Shown here piece after piece: positions 11,662 through 23,560 of a DNA stretch of 64,000 nt; position 1 is the first letter of the stretch; each line of letters opens with the position of its first letter. The notes beneath the pieces were generated by a model. That model had not been told where the DNA came from. It searched no databases and was given only the letters and a program-made list of their open reading frames with translations. This DNA comes from Progne subis subis (Eukaryota > Chordata > Aves > Passeriformes > Hirundinidae): the NCBI GenBank assembly GCA_022316685.1, contig JAKJHU010001343.1, positions 1 through 64,000 on the forward strand, given 5' to 3'. A program made the translations under genes and the position numbers.

Positions 11662-14600
11662 TAGATACCAAGTATAAAACTTTGAATATATTTTACTGTG
11701 GAGTGAACATTAAAAAGCCGATATTCTCTTGCATAGATTCTGGTAGCTGTTGAACGATCTGTGAAATACTGGAGTCCCAAGTCTGTGAGTGCTCCGCTTG
11801 GGCAGAATTCAGTGTGCAGGGCTGAAGTTAGAGGTGTCTTGTAAAAGAGTTTATTCTCTGTAGTTTTCACGGCACCTCTGCCTCTCTGGTTTCCTTGGAT
11901 CACCGCACTCGGAGCACATGGAATGTGGGGCCGGAGCACCACCAGCATTTCAAGCCAGCAGCACAGAAGCTGTCTGGACGTCCCCAGGGAAGGCGTTGGT
12001 GGGTTCTGGCAGTGGGGAGCAGGGACACCTCCCTGGCCTCTCTGCTCCCATGCCAGGAGCCAGCCTGCCCCTAATGCAGGCAGAGCATGGGTAGGAGTGA
12101 TCCAGCTGCTCCCCACGGTGCTGCCCTTGACCAGCTCCTTGCTATGTATTTCATTAGTTTTTCCTCTGTCCTATTCAGAGGAGAGAAGTGAAGAATCCAT
12201 GCAAAACCTCTCATCCTTTCTTACTCACAGATTTTGTGGAACTTGGAAATGTTTTATGTTCTTTTCTTCATTTTCCATATGAGTCTTTGCTTATCTGCAG
12301 CTGTTTCTCTCTCCTTCAGCTTTTCAGCTTCTGCCATCTTTCCTCCAGCTCCTGCTTTTTCACCCTTTTCTTCCAAAACTTCCACCTTTCACTAACCACT
12401 TGCTCTGCCATTTTCGATCCCCCACCCTCCTTTTCAGCGTGTGGCAAACCAGGTTGTGTTTCTGTTATGTGAGAACATGAATGAATGCACAGAGGAGCTG
12501 AAATAGCTGGGATCAGAGCTCAGGAGGCCCGGCCCCAGGCATCTTGGAACAAATCGGGAATAAACACCCCGCAAAGTTGTGTCCTCTTGGTTTGAAGAGG
12601 ATACCAGGTTGACAAACGCTTTTTTGTGCCCTGTGGAGAAAAAGGCCAGGTGGAGATGTATTAATCTGGGCTTCCAGCAACCCAGCTAATTCTGGGTGTA
12701 AATGGTGGAAGAACCCGGCCCTGCTGAGGAGAAAAGGAGTGTGGTGGGATTTTATCATTGCTTACAGACAAAACTTCCTGAGTCACCAGATGGGAGAGAG
12801 ACGAGTCCACTGGAACTATTTCCATCCCAACAGAGAACCAGACCGACCAGGGCAGTGCCTCTCATGGCTTGTTCCTTGGATTCTTTGGATCCAAGCAGGT
12901 TGTCCTGCAGACACTGAGGAAAGAATCTTCCAAGAAGGTTGGGAGAGGTAGGCTGGTAGCCAGGATGTCGAGCCCTTACACGCTGCTTTTCAGCAGCCGT
13001 CTCCAAAGCTACACAGGAGACATCAGAGCTGCTCCTGTTTTCCTGTTTTGCAGGTGGGAAAGGCCATCCCAGATAAAGGAAATAGTTTCATCAGTGCAGA
13101 GAGCGGACGTAGTCATAGGTCTATGCTCCCACCACCAAGTCAAATTGGCAGAATGATTAAGAGATTAATTTCCTGGTCTGCCGCAGACTCTTGGAGTAGC
13201 CCGTGCAAGCAATGTAGATTTTCCTTTACTATTGTGACCTCTCTTTGAAAAATGAAGATAATAGCACATTCAGAATTCCAGGATTAATTAAAGCATGTTA
13301 TTAAAGGCTGTGACATTTGTTGGGTACACCCGATATGAGAGATAAAAAAAATACCACATTGGCGAGCTTTGTGAATTCAAGTCATCCAGAACCATAATAA
13401 ATCTCCTTTTTAAATAAAATAATAACTCAGAAGAGGTGGTCAGAGCTATCAAACATTTATAGAGCATCTGAGCTCCTGCTCCTGGAGGCAAATTTCCTCT
13501 GCAATGAACATGAGGTCTGCAGAAGATTAAAAGATCAGACTGGAAGAAGTTTGCAGTCAGCGGGAGCGAATTCCCATGGGATAACGGGCAACTAAACTCT
13601 CCTGAGAGAAAACTGTTGCTGGATGAACGAGTTGCTGGGGCTGAACCCTTTGCTGCCAAGTGCTTTATAGGATCCAGGTTGGTCCAGAAGGACTGGAGAG
13701 CCTCACTGAGAGGCCCCTTCTTGCTGCCCCTAACAGATAAGAGATGCAATAAGAATGATTTTCTCTGGCAAGACTGAAAGGTTTCCTTAATCCTGCTGAT
13801 TCCCATCTTCTTCCAGCTCCTTGGATGGAACATTCCATCTTCTTCCAGCTCCCTGGATCTCCTCGTAGTAAGGTGGCAAATAGGGCACCGAGCAGAACGT
13901 GGTCGTGCCTTTCTTTGCCTGCCTCGGGCCAGCGCTCACGTTACACTTCTGACTTACAGGTGACCAGGCAGTAACGAGCCAAACGCATCTGGAATTGTGG
14001 CTTGCAGGTGCCAGCAGCCTCCGCAGCTGCTGCTCCCGAAATCCTGTGGCATTTCCTGCCCCGGTGAGCAACCCCGCAGGCAAACCAGCTGTTAAACCCC
14101 AAGCGAGCGCAGGGACAGCGCCGGTGAGGGAAGCGGCCCGGCTTGCTTGAGCTTGCCCTGCACCAGGGCTCTGAGCCACGCAGGGACAGAGACACTGGCA
14201 TTTAGAAACCTGGCAGTTACAGCCTTTTCCACTTAGACACGTACCAGAGCTTTGCAAAAATGTTCTCCCCCATATTTTTTAATTAAATTTGTCGTGGTGA
14301 CAGAGGAAGAGCAGAGCTCGCGGGTGACTTGCCTGTGGCAGGGCTGGGAATGCCAGTCCCTGATCACATCATCCCAGACTCACTCCAGGGTTTGAATCCT
14401 CAGCATCTCCCAAGGCTTTAGGACTTCTCTACATGCACCCATCTGCTTGCAAGGGCAGTTATACTGACCCCAGGGCTTCCCATAGGGACATTTCTGGCCA
14501 CAGAAAGAAGATTATGATCTCTGGAGTATGCCACAGTACCCTGTGGCATAGTGCTGGCTTGGTCCCTGCTCCCTAGGGCTGGGCTGCAGGGCTTTGGACA

Positions 14601-16499
14601 GAATCAGTTCTATTTGCAGGAATATTAATTATTCATTGCTTTATCACCTGGTATAATTTATCATTACTGTAACCCAGGTAGGAACCCTTGCTGCAGAAAC
14701 AGCCGGTGCCACCACACCCAGGGCACAGCAACTCTGCCACGGGAGGTGGTGACTTCTGTGTGGCGCAGGAGGAGTGAAATCCAGATTTGAGGTCTTTGGG
14801 ACATCTTTGCATGCAAAAAATCAGGACCTGGGGTTGTATTTAGCAACAGCCAGCTATGCTCTGATGACGTTTAGAGCTGTCAGAATTGATGTTCCTCACT
14901 GGCCTGTGCCATCACCCGTCCTTCCGTCCATCTGATCCTGGGGTCTCCACGTGTCATTACAATACAGGGACAAGGCTGGGACCTTAAAATGAGCTCTGAC
15001 CCATCCTGTCCTTGTAAAGAATCCACTGGCTGTGCTTCAAGGGGAAAAACGCCTGGTGTTTACTTAATTTTTACCTCAAGGTCCCTCCCGTGTGAATGCA
15101 AGAAGGGGTACCGTAAACTGCTATTTAAGAGCCCCTGCTTGTTAAATTTGATCAACACAAGTTTTGATTCCCAAATGGAAAGAAGCTTCTATCTCCTGGA
15201 GGACACAATTTCCAGAAACTCGGCAGTTAGGATGTACTTCAGGGATTCTGTATGTGTTTTGGGGATTTTAGTTTCTGAGTTTAATTAAAGTTTTAGATAA
15301 ATGCAGAATCACACGTGGCACCAGCTGGTGTTTCACGGGAATGGCTGTGCTTTGCCTCGGGGCTATCACTGCTACCCCAGCTTCACGGAAAGCTTCGCTT
15401 CTAATTGCACCAGTGCTCCACGTTTTGTTTCTGCAGTTGATTTAATGAAATGAGAGGAGCAAGTTTTGTTTGCCTGACAAAGCTCTCTTGGAGGCTTTGC
15501 AGAGATTACGCTGTCAAATTTTCCCAGGGTGATTTCTAGACATGGTGCATTTTTTTTTTTTCCCTCCCCTTCTCTCCTCCTTCCCAGACATCCCCCAGAG
15601 CCACCTGCAATTTTTTTTTTTTTTAATTCATCAAGGATATCAGAGCTGGAAAAGAGAGGTATCTGCAATGCTGGCTGTCTTTATACCAAATCAGCACTGC
15701 TCCTTGCCAGGCTCTGGGGTGGAAGAGGGAAAATACAACAAAGAGGCAGAGTTTTATCCCTCAGGGGACAAGAAACAGAGTGTGAGATGCCACCAGTGAT
15801 CACTTTGAGGAAAGTCTGCGAGTGCCCTGTGAGTGTCACAGCCTGAAACCACGGGAGGAGGGATCCCAGTGACGGAGTAAACAACTCCAGCGACAGAGAA
15901 CAGGATCCGCTGAGTGCGGATTCTGCCTGCTCAGTTAATATGCAAAATACCTTGAATGATAAAGAATAACAGAAGTGGTTAATCAGGAATACTTTGCATT
16001 TCGTTCTCCCTCTCAGGCTCTGAAAGTGCCGTATAAGCATGAATTGCAGAACAGGGTGCTCCCGTGGGGAGGAGGGAAGCAGCACGGCCACAGATTTGAC
16101 AGGCTGGGATCAATTTTTGGCTGTTGCTGTGGAAGTTGCAATTCCTGCCATCGGCGTAGGAGTGACACACACGCAGCACCCAGGAGCAGTGGTACTGGGG
16201 GGACCCCAAACCCACCTGCAGGCAAAAGACAGAGAAAAAACCATCCCTGGCACATTTCTTGAGTGGATTTCCAGTGGGTTCGCCAGGGCAGGGCTCTCAT
16301 TCCCGGGAAGAGGTGCGTCCTGGCAAAGGTCACCCCAGTAACGCCGCCCCTCACTCCCCAAAAGGTGGGTGATCCCCAGAGGCCGGCGCGGGATGGAAGA
16401 CCCGAAAACCACCAAGGGGCACCTGCATGGGGCTTAATTGCTCCTCCTCTGTGGGAAAGGAAGATGGATAAAAAGAAAAAAAAACAAACCAAACAGACT
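11662..16499. other. Intergenic region between CFAP53 and MYO5B
   Basis: About 4.8 kb with no gene that I can support. A purine-rich minus-strand stretch at about 12240-12420 could be read as K/E-rich peptide in shifting frames. A short direct duplication (CCATCTTCTTCCAGCTCC) occurs at about 13804 and 13837. T-runs lie at 15550 and 15611. Confidence 0.6.
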
Positions 16500-16734
16500 C
16501 CCAAACGCAGCACCAACCTACGCTGCCGGGGGGACCCTGCCCGGGGGGCGCCGGAGCCGGGCGGGATGCTGAGGACCGCGGGGGAAGCGGCCGGGAAGGA
16601 AAAAAACCCCAAAACTTATTAAAATGAGCGTTTTTCAGAAAAAGAAATAATAATAAAAGCCGAGCCGAAACGAACCGAAGACAGCCGAGCCTCCCCATAC
16701 CTGAGCGGGGCGCGGCGGAGGCGGAGCGGCGCTG

Positions 16735-16774
16735 CCTCCTCCTCCTCCTCCTCCTCCTTCCTCTCCTCCTCCTG
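16735..16774 (+). repeat. (CCT)n microsatellite in the MYO5B promoter or leader
   Basis: About 13 near-perfect CCT units with one interruption (CCTTCCTCT). It lies 160-200 bp before the MYO5B start codon, within the CpG island. Pyrimidine tracts of this kind are common in CpG island promoters and are length-variable. Confidence 0.85.
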
Positions 16775-16902
16775 CCGCTGCCGCTCCCTTCGCTTCCCGT
16801 GCCCGCGCCCGGCCGGCCGAGGCGGGTGTAAAGGTCGCAGTGCCGGTGTGTCGGAGCGTCCGTGCGTCCGTGCGGCGGTCTGTCCGGCCGTCCGCCGCCC
16901 CC

Positions 16903-16917
16903 ATGCCCCGCGCCTAG
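16903..16917 (+). other. Minimal upstream ORF (MPRA-stop) in the MYO5B leader
   Basis: ATG-CCC-CGC-GCC-TAG ends 17 bases before the MYO5B ATG. The start has C at -3 and C at +4, a weak Kozak context, so leaky scanning is expected. Whether it is in the mRNA depends on the unmapped start site, but its closeness to the main ATG makes inclusion likely. Confidence 0.5.
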
Positions 16918-16934
16918 CGCCGCCCGCCCCGGAC

Positions 16935-16961
16935 ATGTCCGCCACGCAGCTCTACACCAAG
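16935..16961 (+). CDS. MYO5B: MYO5B coding exon 1 (residues 1-9)
   Basis: ATG followed by SATQLYTK, then the donor GTGAGC. Myosin Va and Vb also begin with a nine-residue first coding exon of the form M-x(4)-LY-x(2), so size and phase (0) fit. The start has G at -3. The tail LYTK resembles MYO5A more than human MYO5B (LYSQ), but exons 2-4 are clearly MYO5B-like. Myosin Vb is a two-headed, processive plus-end actin motor with IQ neck, coiled coil and globular tail; it carries RAB11A/RAB8A/RAB10 recycling endosomes to the apical surface of epithelia, and human loss causes microvillus inclusion disease. Human MYO5B has 1848 residues; only about 152 are encoded in this window. Confidence 0.85.
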
Positions 16962-17725
16962 GTGAGCGGGGAACGGGGCGCGGGGGGCTCTGCGGGTGCC
17001 TCTCCGTGTCCCGCCTGTCCTCCCGGGAGGGGCTGCTTCCCGGTCCTGGAGGGGCCCCGCAACTTTCCCGCACCCGCCGGGACGGCGGCCGCAGGTGCGC
17101 GGGATGCGGAGGGGGCACCCCCGGCGTCCCCCCGCGGGGTCCCGGTCCCCTCCCGGTCCCCTCCCGATCCCCTCCAGGTCCCTCCCGGTTCCCCGGCGTT
17201 TCACCCACCCCGGTTCTCCGCGCTGGGAGCGTGAACTTCGCCCGCGTGGGTGGCGGTGGCGGCGGCGGTGGCCTCGCCCTCCGTGCGCTCCGTCACCTGC
17301 GCGGCCAAAACGCTCTCAGCCTTCCCCAGATCCCCCTGGAATAATTCTTCCCTCGGGTGTTCCTAAAGCACGGGGGTGGAGGGGGGAGGAAGATGCGATC
17401 CTTAAAATCTCAGAATCGCAAAGTACCGTAAGTCAGCGAAAGGCTTCCGAGGTGTCCGGTTTCCCGAGTCCTTTTTGTTCCACAAGTCCTGGATGTGATC
17501 CCTTGGCAGGGGTGCGATGGGACGCGCCCGCTTCCTCATGGCAGCCAGGGAAGGTGACATGGCTGGTGGCCTGGCTGGGCACCGCGCCCCGACGGTCCCG
17601 ACGCCTCCCAAGAGGGAAGGCTTGCTCTCAAAAAGTGATCGTGATGGTAGTTGGAGGCTCAGGTGCGCTTTTTAAAGCAGAGCCTGAGGTCTGCACTAGA
17701 AAAATCACTGTTTACACTCTGGTTA

Positions 17726-17775
17726 ATTTTTTTAAATTTTTTTTTTTTTTTTTTAATTTTTTGTTTTTTATTTTG
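17726..17775. repeat. T-rich tract
   Basis: A run of T with a few A/G interruptions, followed by further T-rich sequence. Simple low-complexity DNA. Confidence 0.8.
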
Positions 17776-20700
17776 TGGCTGCGGGATACTTAGGAATTCC
17801 CGGCCCTTGGCCAGCCCTAGGCTGTGGATGCCTCTCATACAGTTCAGAGCTTTCCGCTCCTCTTCCCAGGGAGAGGCTTGTGTCCAGAGAGATCTTTGCC
17901 GATTGACTTGTCCCGATGAAAGAGCTCCTCGCAGGCGGTGCGAGATCCGCCTGGTTCGGAGCTCGCTCTGGCGTGGAGAGAGCCCTCTCGCTGCGCTCTG
18001 CATCTTCCCGGGGCTGCTCGCGATCCGGGGAATGTGCTCTGTCAAAGCCATCGATAACGCTGGGCCAGGGCTCGCCGGGAGCAGCGCTTGGCTTCAGGAA
18101 AAGCTTTGCTGCGTAAAGAGTGTCAGCATCATCCCTTGTCACAATGAGAATTTTAGTGGTTCGGGTTCTTCCTGTGGCTGTGGTCAGCTCATGGAGGTGC
18201 TGCCGGATTGGCACCAGGAATCTCTTTCTGTCCCCTCCCGGGCTCAACTTTGCTGCAGATTTCTGCTTCTGCAACTCATTTTGCCAACAGATATTTTTAT
18301 GTAATGTTGGGGGTCGCCACGCATCTTTTTCTTTGGCTGTCGCTCTCAAAGGGATGCAGGAGGGATGCTGGATCTGGCAGCTCCTCCTCGGAACGTGTGG
18401 GGATTGCAGAAGCCCCGCTGGGCTGACCTGGGCTGTCTGTGAGCAGGGTGACCTCTGTCCTTCTCGGGAGCACTTTGAAAACAAAGTTTGGAGAACCTTT
18501 TTCCCTTGGAAAACCTGGAGAGGAGCAGAAGTAGAGCTGTGGCTAAACGGCTCTGAGGTGCCGACCGCAGCATCTCTTAGGAGGAGTGCCTGGATGTGAT
18601 GGAAGCATCCCTGGGGAGGAGGGAGGCTGGCTCCCAGTGCTGCACTATCCCTGTTAATGGGCTGATTAAATCAGCCTGGTTAATTGATTTTTTTAACGTG
18701 ATGAGCAGGTAGTTCACCTGTGTTGTCTTCTTTGTGCTGCCTCGGTTTATATTCCTGTTGAACAGGAGTCACCTGTCTCCTGGGGCGTTGCTTGGGATCC
18801 TGTTGCTGTATAGGGACTTTCTGATAGGGGAAGTGACGGGGGTTTGGTGGCAGCCCGTGTGTGTTGTTAACTCTAGGTTTATTTTTAATAACAACAAAGT
18901 TTCTCGGTGAGAGCAGGTGTTTCAGCACCGGCCCTTCTGCTGTTGCCTGTCAGTTTTGCAGGAACGTTCTGGGGATGCAGCTGTTTTTTCAGGTGGTGGG
19001 GCCAGGGGCTGGAGCCCACATGGGCTGTCTGTGCAGCTGAGTCACGGTGAGATTTAGGACTGTCCTGCTGGGCTGTCTGCTGCACGGGGCCTCTCTGCCA
19101 GCTCCGGCCTTTGAAGCAGCAGGAAAAACGTTTCCTGCGACTTCGAGAGTACAAGAAAAAGATCAAAGAAAGCTTAAAACCCGTAACAAGCCCGACAGCC
19201 CGGAGGTGCTGAGCCTGGCAGTGCCGGTGGCTGCGGCGGTCCCCGAGGAGAAGGGGACGTGTTTGCCTTGGTCTCTGGTGCTGGGGAAGGTCCTGGTGCC
19301 CCCCTGCACATCAGCTCTATGCAGGAGCTGACTGCCCAGGGGCAGGGGTGAGGCCCCCGGGGTCTGTGCTGGGGGGTGAGGCTGTTTTTGGGGGGAGCAG
19401 AGCAGGATGATCCGCAGTCAGTACCGCTGTCTTGCTGGGAGCCTACTGATCCCAAAACGCGTGCTGTTGTGTTAGCACAGCCACAGCTGCGCCGTCCTCT
19501 GAGTCATGCCTCCTCCTGCTGGAACCAGGGTGAGACAAACTGCTGAGGAGCTGCCTTTGAGCATCCAGGTGGGAATTCTCAGGTCTCCTTCCTGCTGAAC
19601 TGGTATGTGTTGTGTGGAGAGCCCTTAACTTCCGTGTGGTGCTTGCAGAAGGTTTTCTGGGGCCTTGTGGGGACACACAGCAACTTTCTTGGTTTTCTTG
19701 GTCACCGTGCTGATGAATTTGATGTGTTAGATTGGCCTGGGGAGCGCTTAGGCAGGAGAGGAGCCCATCCTGGGAACACCAGCAGCTATGGGCTTCTTCT
19801 GGAAGGGATGTCTCTCCATGCCCCTTCCAGATCAGGGCTGACTGGTGTTTAATAGCCCCCATCAAGCAGGAAAATTAATAGCTCTGCCTAATTATGAGCA
19901 TGAGAGCCGTTCCAAAACTGCCTCGACCTTCAAGCACGCAGGACTCCACTTTGGTAAATAGTTATGGAGAGATCATTCTCTCTTCTCACTCCCGCTGCTT
20001 GAGCTGGGGACTCAGGGGTTATCTGGCTGTGGATTTCGTTTTGTGGCAGCATCAAACAAGAGTTTAGTGCACGTCCCAGCAGAAAAGGAGTTCTGTGGCA
20101 GAGGATGCAGACCCGGTCCTGGAGCCGCTGGCACCAGCCTGTGCAAGAGGAGTAGGGCAGGTAGTGCTTTCAAGGATTCCAGCCTGCAAGAACCTGTTCC
20201 AGATGGAGAGCTAGAAGAACTTCTCCTAATCTGTGCATCGCCCAAGTAGCATCTTTCTAAGGCTGCTTGTGCTGGCCCTGCTCCTGCCACGTCCCTGATG
20301 TGCCCAGCTGCAACCCTGCCCAGGAAAACTGTGTGCTGCAGGGGGGGGTTGTCAAATCCTCTCTACCAGGAAAAGGCAGCTCGTGAGCCTGTGCAGGTGC
20401 CAGCGTGACCCTGCCGTGGGATAACGGGATGCTCTGTGCCCTGGGCTGGGCGCTGGGCAGGAGGGATGGACGAGGACATCCCGTGGCAGGTGCCATCCCC
20501 AGCAGCACTGAACCAGAAATTAGCGTTGTTTGTATGGCTGACCTTTGTTGTGTTGTAAGGTGAAGCTCTTCGTATGACAAAAACAACTGTAATTGCTTTG
20601 GCTTCTGATGTTCTGCTCTCTCAAAGGTGCTTCTTAAAATATGTTAATTGTCCCTGTAAGTATAGCCTCTGAACCTCATGCAAAACAGTACTTCTGCCAG

Positions 20701-20824
20701 GCTAGGCAATGATCTGTGTCTTTTTTGCTCCCGGGCTGCTGTGCAGCTCAAGATACGCTCTTCAGAAGGTTTGCAAGCTCTGGGTAAATAAGAAACCAGG
20801 GTATTTATTCATATTATTTTTTTT

Positions 20825-20829
20825 CCCTC
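20825..20829. other. Target site duplication CCCTC (left)
   Basis: Identical to 22352-22356 on the other side of the 20830-22351 element. The perfect 5-bp match proves insertion by an integrase-type mechanism. Confidence 0.9.
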
Positions 20830-22351
20830 TGTCATGGGTTAGTACAGTTTGGTTTTTTAGTTATAGAAGAATGTAGAATAACTCTCCAGGTCAGGACCTG
20901 GGAATTGCTTTAGAAAGGACAGCAACCTATCAGAGGGTTAGGTGGAATATTGGCATCTCTGCTGACCACTGAAATTGTTGGCTGTGACTTTGGGAAGTAC
21001 CATATAAAACCCCTTCATTTCCTCTAGGTGGGTCCTTTTTCTTCTTCCTTTGGCCAGAGAGGGACAGGTAACATTGAGCTGGACCTGCTGCTCCTCCCTT
21101 TTGGGGGGGAGCTGCCCTGAGGCCTGGCCGGATTCCATCGGCTCCCGGGTGAAAGTGGGGGGAAGGAGAGGTTGCTGTTTTGTAACAGCTGCTTTCTTCA
21201 GACTTCTCTGGAGCAGGGAGAGATCTCTGCTGGGCCCTGATAAGAGCTATGGGCACCATTTGGGCTGAGGCCACCCCAATTTACACCAAGGGGTGGGCTG
21301 AGAAGGCATTTGTGATCCTGCCTGGTTTTTTGTGATTCCAGACTGCCCGGGTCCTCTGATCTCTGATGTTTCTGTGAGTTCTTCCTCCCTCACCAGCGCA
21401 GCCTTGAACATCTAACACCACCAGCTACAGTGAGAGAGACAAAGACTCCGAGCAGATTTAACTCTTTCTTAGCAACATGAAGCTTCCAGAGCTTAGCCCT
21501 TCTGTGATAGAGTAAGAAAGGACAGAGTGAACATAAAGAACAACAGCATGAAGTCAGTAGAGCAAGAGTGAAAAGACTATTGGGACAGAGGGCTGAAGAG
21601 CTGGTTGTTCTATTCCTACTTGAGCCATGGAAATGAACTCTAGATTTAGATCATTCCTTTAAATCATGGGAAAGATATGCATTTGGGGAGATGATTGTTT
21701 TAATTAGTGTGTGGATTTGAGCAAAGGTGTTTGTGATGAGCTAAGTAATATCCTATAAGATGCTTGAACAGAGACAAAGATGAGAAGCCCCCTGAGCCAG
21801 TGAAGAAGTGAGAAGATATCTCTGTACCTTGAGATGAAAAATCCTTTGCTTTGGAGTTATTCATCTTTAAAATGTGACACCCCAGTGTGCAAAAGTCTAA
21901 GACCCATGACCCATCAGCAGCTTGGGAAACTGCTCCTGGAAGGGTCACAAAGGCAAGTTTCTCTGGGCGGTTGTTTTTGTGACAGTTTAAAACCCACAAG
22001 AGAACTGTTCTAAGTTGTCAGTGGCATCCATGACTCCAAGAGAGACTCTTCCCCTAAAGAATTGATGAAAGACTATAGTCAGACAATGAAACTGACTGAA
22101 AATTACAAGTTTTGTCTCTTTATGTTGTTTTGTAAGAAAGTGAACAGTTTGTAAGGGGAGGGAAGAGTGTTTTTGAAGTTTCATTCTGTTTCAGTTTTTT
22201 TCCAACTTTCTTTTTTTCTATTCTTTTAGTGTATAGTAATAAACCTATTTGTTAATTTTAAGGTTGAGCCTGCTTTGTTTTTCTCCTAGTCTCTCTCCCA
22301 CAGAAAAAGTAAGTACTAAGACCAAAATTTAGTGAACGTGAAACCACTACA
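20830..22351 (+). mobile_element. 1522-bp TG...CA element, solo LTR, copy 1
   Basis: The element runs from TGTCATGGGTTAG to GAAACCACTACA and is flanked by CCCTC on both sides. A TATA-like motif (TATAAAA, 21003-21009) lies near the left end and AATAAA (22238-22243) lies about 110 bp before the right end, followed by T/G-rich sequence, so it is on the + strand, the same sense as MYO5B. A second near-identical copy is at 54054-55568. No gag, pol or env frame is seen. This is best called a solo LTR of an ERVL-like family (5-bp duplication); the long distance between TATA and AATAAA is unusual. Antisense frames of 114 and 99 codons are kept in both copies only because the copies are so alike. Confidence 0.88.
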
Positions 22352-22356
22352 CCCTC
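22352..22356. other. Target site duplication CCCTC (right)
   Basis: Pairs with 20825-20829. Confidence 0.9.
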
Positions 22357-22929
22357 TCATTGTGCAAAGTGGCTGCTATTTGCCAAGCATTTTCTGACAG
22401 ACTATGGAAGTTAATGCATTAGAAAAAAATAAAAATCCTCTCCTAGTAGCTGGTGTTGGGTATAGAAAACTCTCTGGTTTTTGCTTAAAGTAGTATTAAA
22501 TGAAATGGCTGGAATGAATTGGTGGTTTCTGACCCTGGGAAGAAACTTTTCAGAAGTGCATAAATGCTGCCAGTCTGATCACACACTGATTGAGTCAATG
22601 AATCGGCATAAACCTTCTGGCATAAAACCTTCAGAAAATTATTTATCCTGCAAAGCTTGGGGGGGATTCATCCTTAGCGTGTGCCTGTGAGCTGGTTTGG
22701 GGCTGAGGAGCAGCTGAGAAGGAGAGAGAAGATTTTCTGTGGATTGTGTGGAATGAATTTCTGGGAATAAGTGTTGGGGACAGGGGGTGTTTGGGGTCCA
22801 GTCCCAGGACATCCACGGGGTGCTGCAGAGCTCCTGAGCTCCTGCTGCTGCCGTTGCAGCTCCTGTTGGGAAAAGCAGGTTATAGCTGAAGGTTTTTGTC
22901 TTTGTTCCTTCTTCATTTTAGATTATGAA

Positions 22930-23560
22930 GACGTGTCCGGGCCATGCCACAAAGGGCTTGGGGGCCACGCTGGGGTTTTTATTTAAGGACGGGGCCGTCT
23001 CTCTGAAGGAGCCGGGTCCGTCGGCATCCCGGGGCTCCTCCTGATCCTGCCTCATTATGAGCTGCAGTGGCAGAGAGAAAATCATTGAAATGTAAACTCT
23101 GATTGCTCCAGCCAGCTCTCTGCAGCTGGGGACCGTGCCAAGGGCACGGCCAGCGCCGCAGCCGCTCGGGGCCCCCTCGGCTTCCCCGCGGTGGCAGAGC
23201 CGAGCCTGGGGCTCAGATATCCTCCAGTCCACCGGGTCTGGGCCTTGAGTGGATCCAAGGGAGGTGAGAGGTTGTGGCGTGGGGGGCATTTCCCTCCCTC
23301 GATGGGCAGGAGGTGGCCGGGATTCACCCCGTGCTCTCCTGGCACCGGGTGGGTGCACGTCGCACCGCAGGGCATGCTGCTCCAGGGGCTTTGTGCTGCC
23401 AAAGTGACCCCATTTCCTCCTCTGTTTGTGCAATTTTTCATCTCAGCTGTGCGTTTAATCGCCCCTGTGCTTGGGTCAGACGAGAGCCACGGAGCCAAGG
23501 AGCGCGGAGCTCAGTGCAGGTGCTGGGCTGCAGCCCCAGGAATGGCTCCAGCAGGGTGAA
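22930..23560. other. GC- and CpG-rich patch within MYO5B intron 1
   Basis: Local density of CG dinucleotides rises here (for example 22980-23040, 23150-23200 and 23330-23380) against AT-richer surroundings. No exon with a MYO5B-like frame was found. It could be an alternative promoter, an enhancer or simply a GC-rich segment; this is inference. Confidence 0.4.

Larger units (their letters stand above)
16500..17330 (+). promoter_or_regulatory. MYO5B: CpG island and promoter of MYO5B
   Basis: The sequence changes sharply to very high GC with dense CG dinucleotides (for example around 16710-16740, 16800-16930 and 17060-17110). It surrounds the first coding exon and its splice donor. No TATA box is visible near the start; a CpG island promoter with dispersed starts is the inference. 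The (CCT)n tract at 16735-16774 lies upstream of the start codon. The exact transcription start cannot be read from the sequence. Confidence 0.8.

Noticed and set aside
16351..17208. 285-codon minus-strand frame across the CpG island, and 265-codon plus-strand frame
   Set aside because: They are rich in Arg, Pro and Gly, as any GC-rich frame would be, and overlap the MYO5B promoter, first exon and donor site.
20930..21999. Antisense frames of 114 and 99 codons conserved in both TG...CA elements
   Set aside because: Conservation follows from the near identity of the DNA copies; differences are spread without regard to codon position as far as I can see, and no known protein is recognised.
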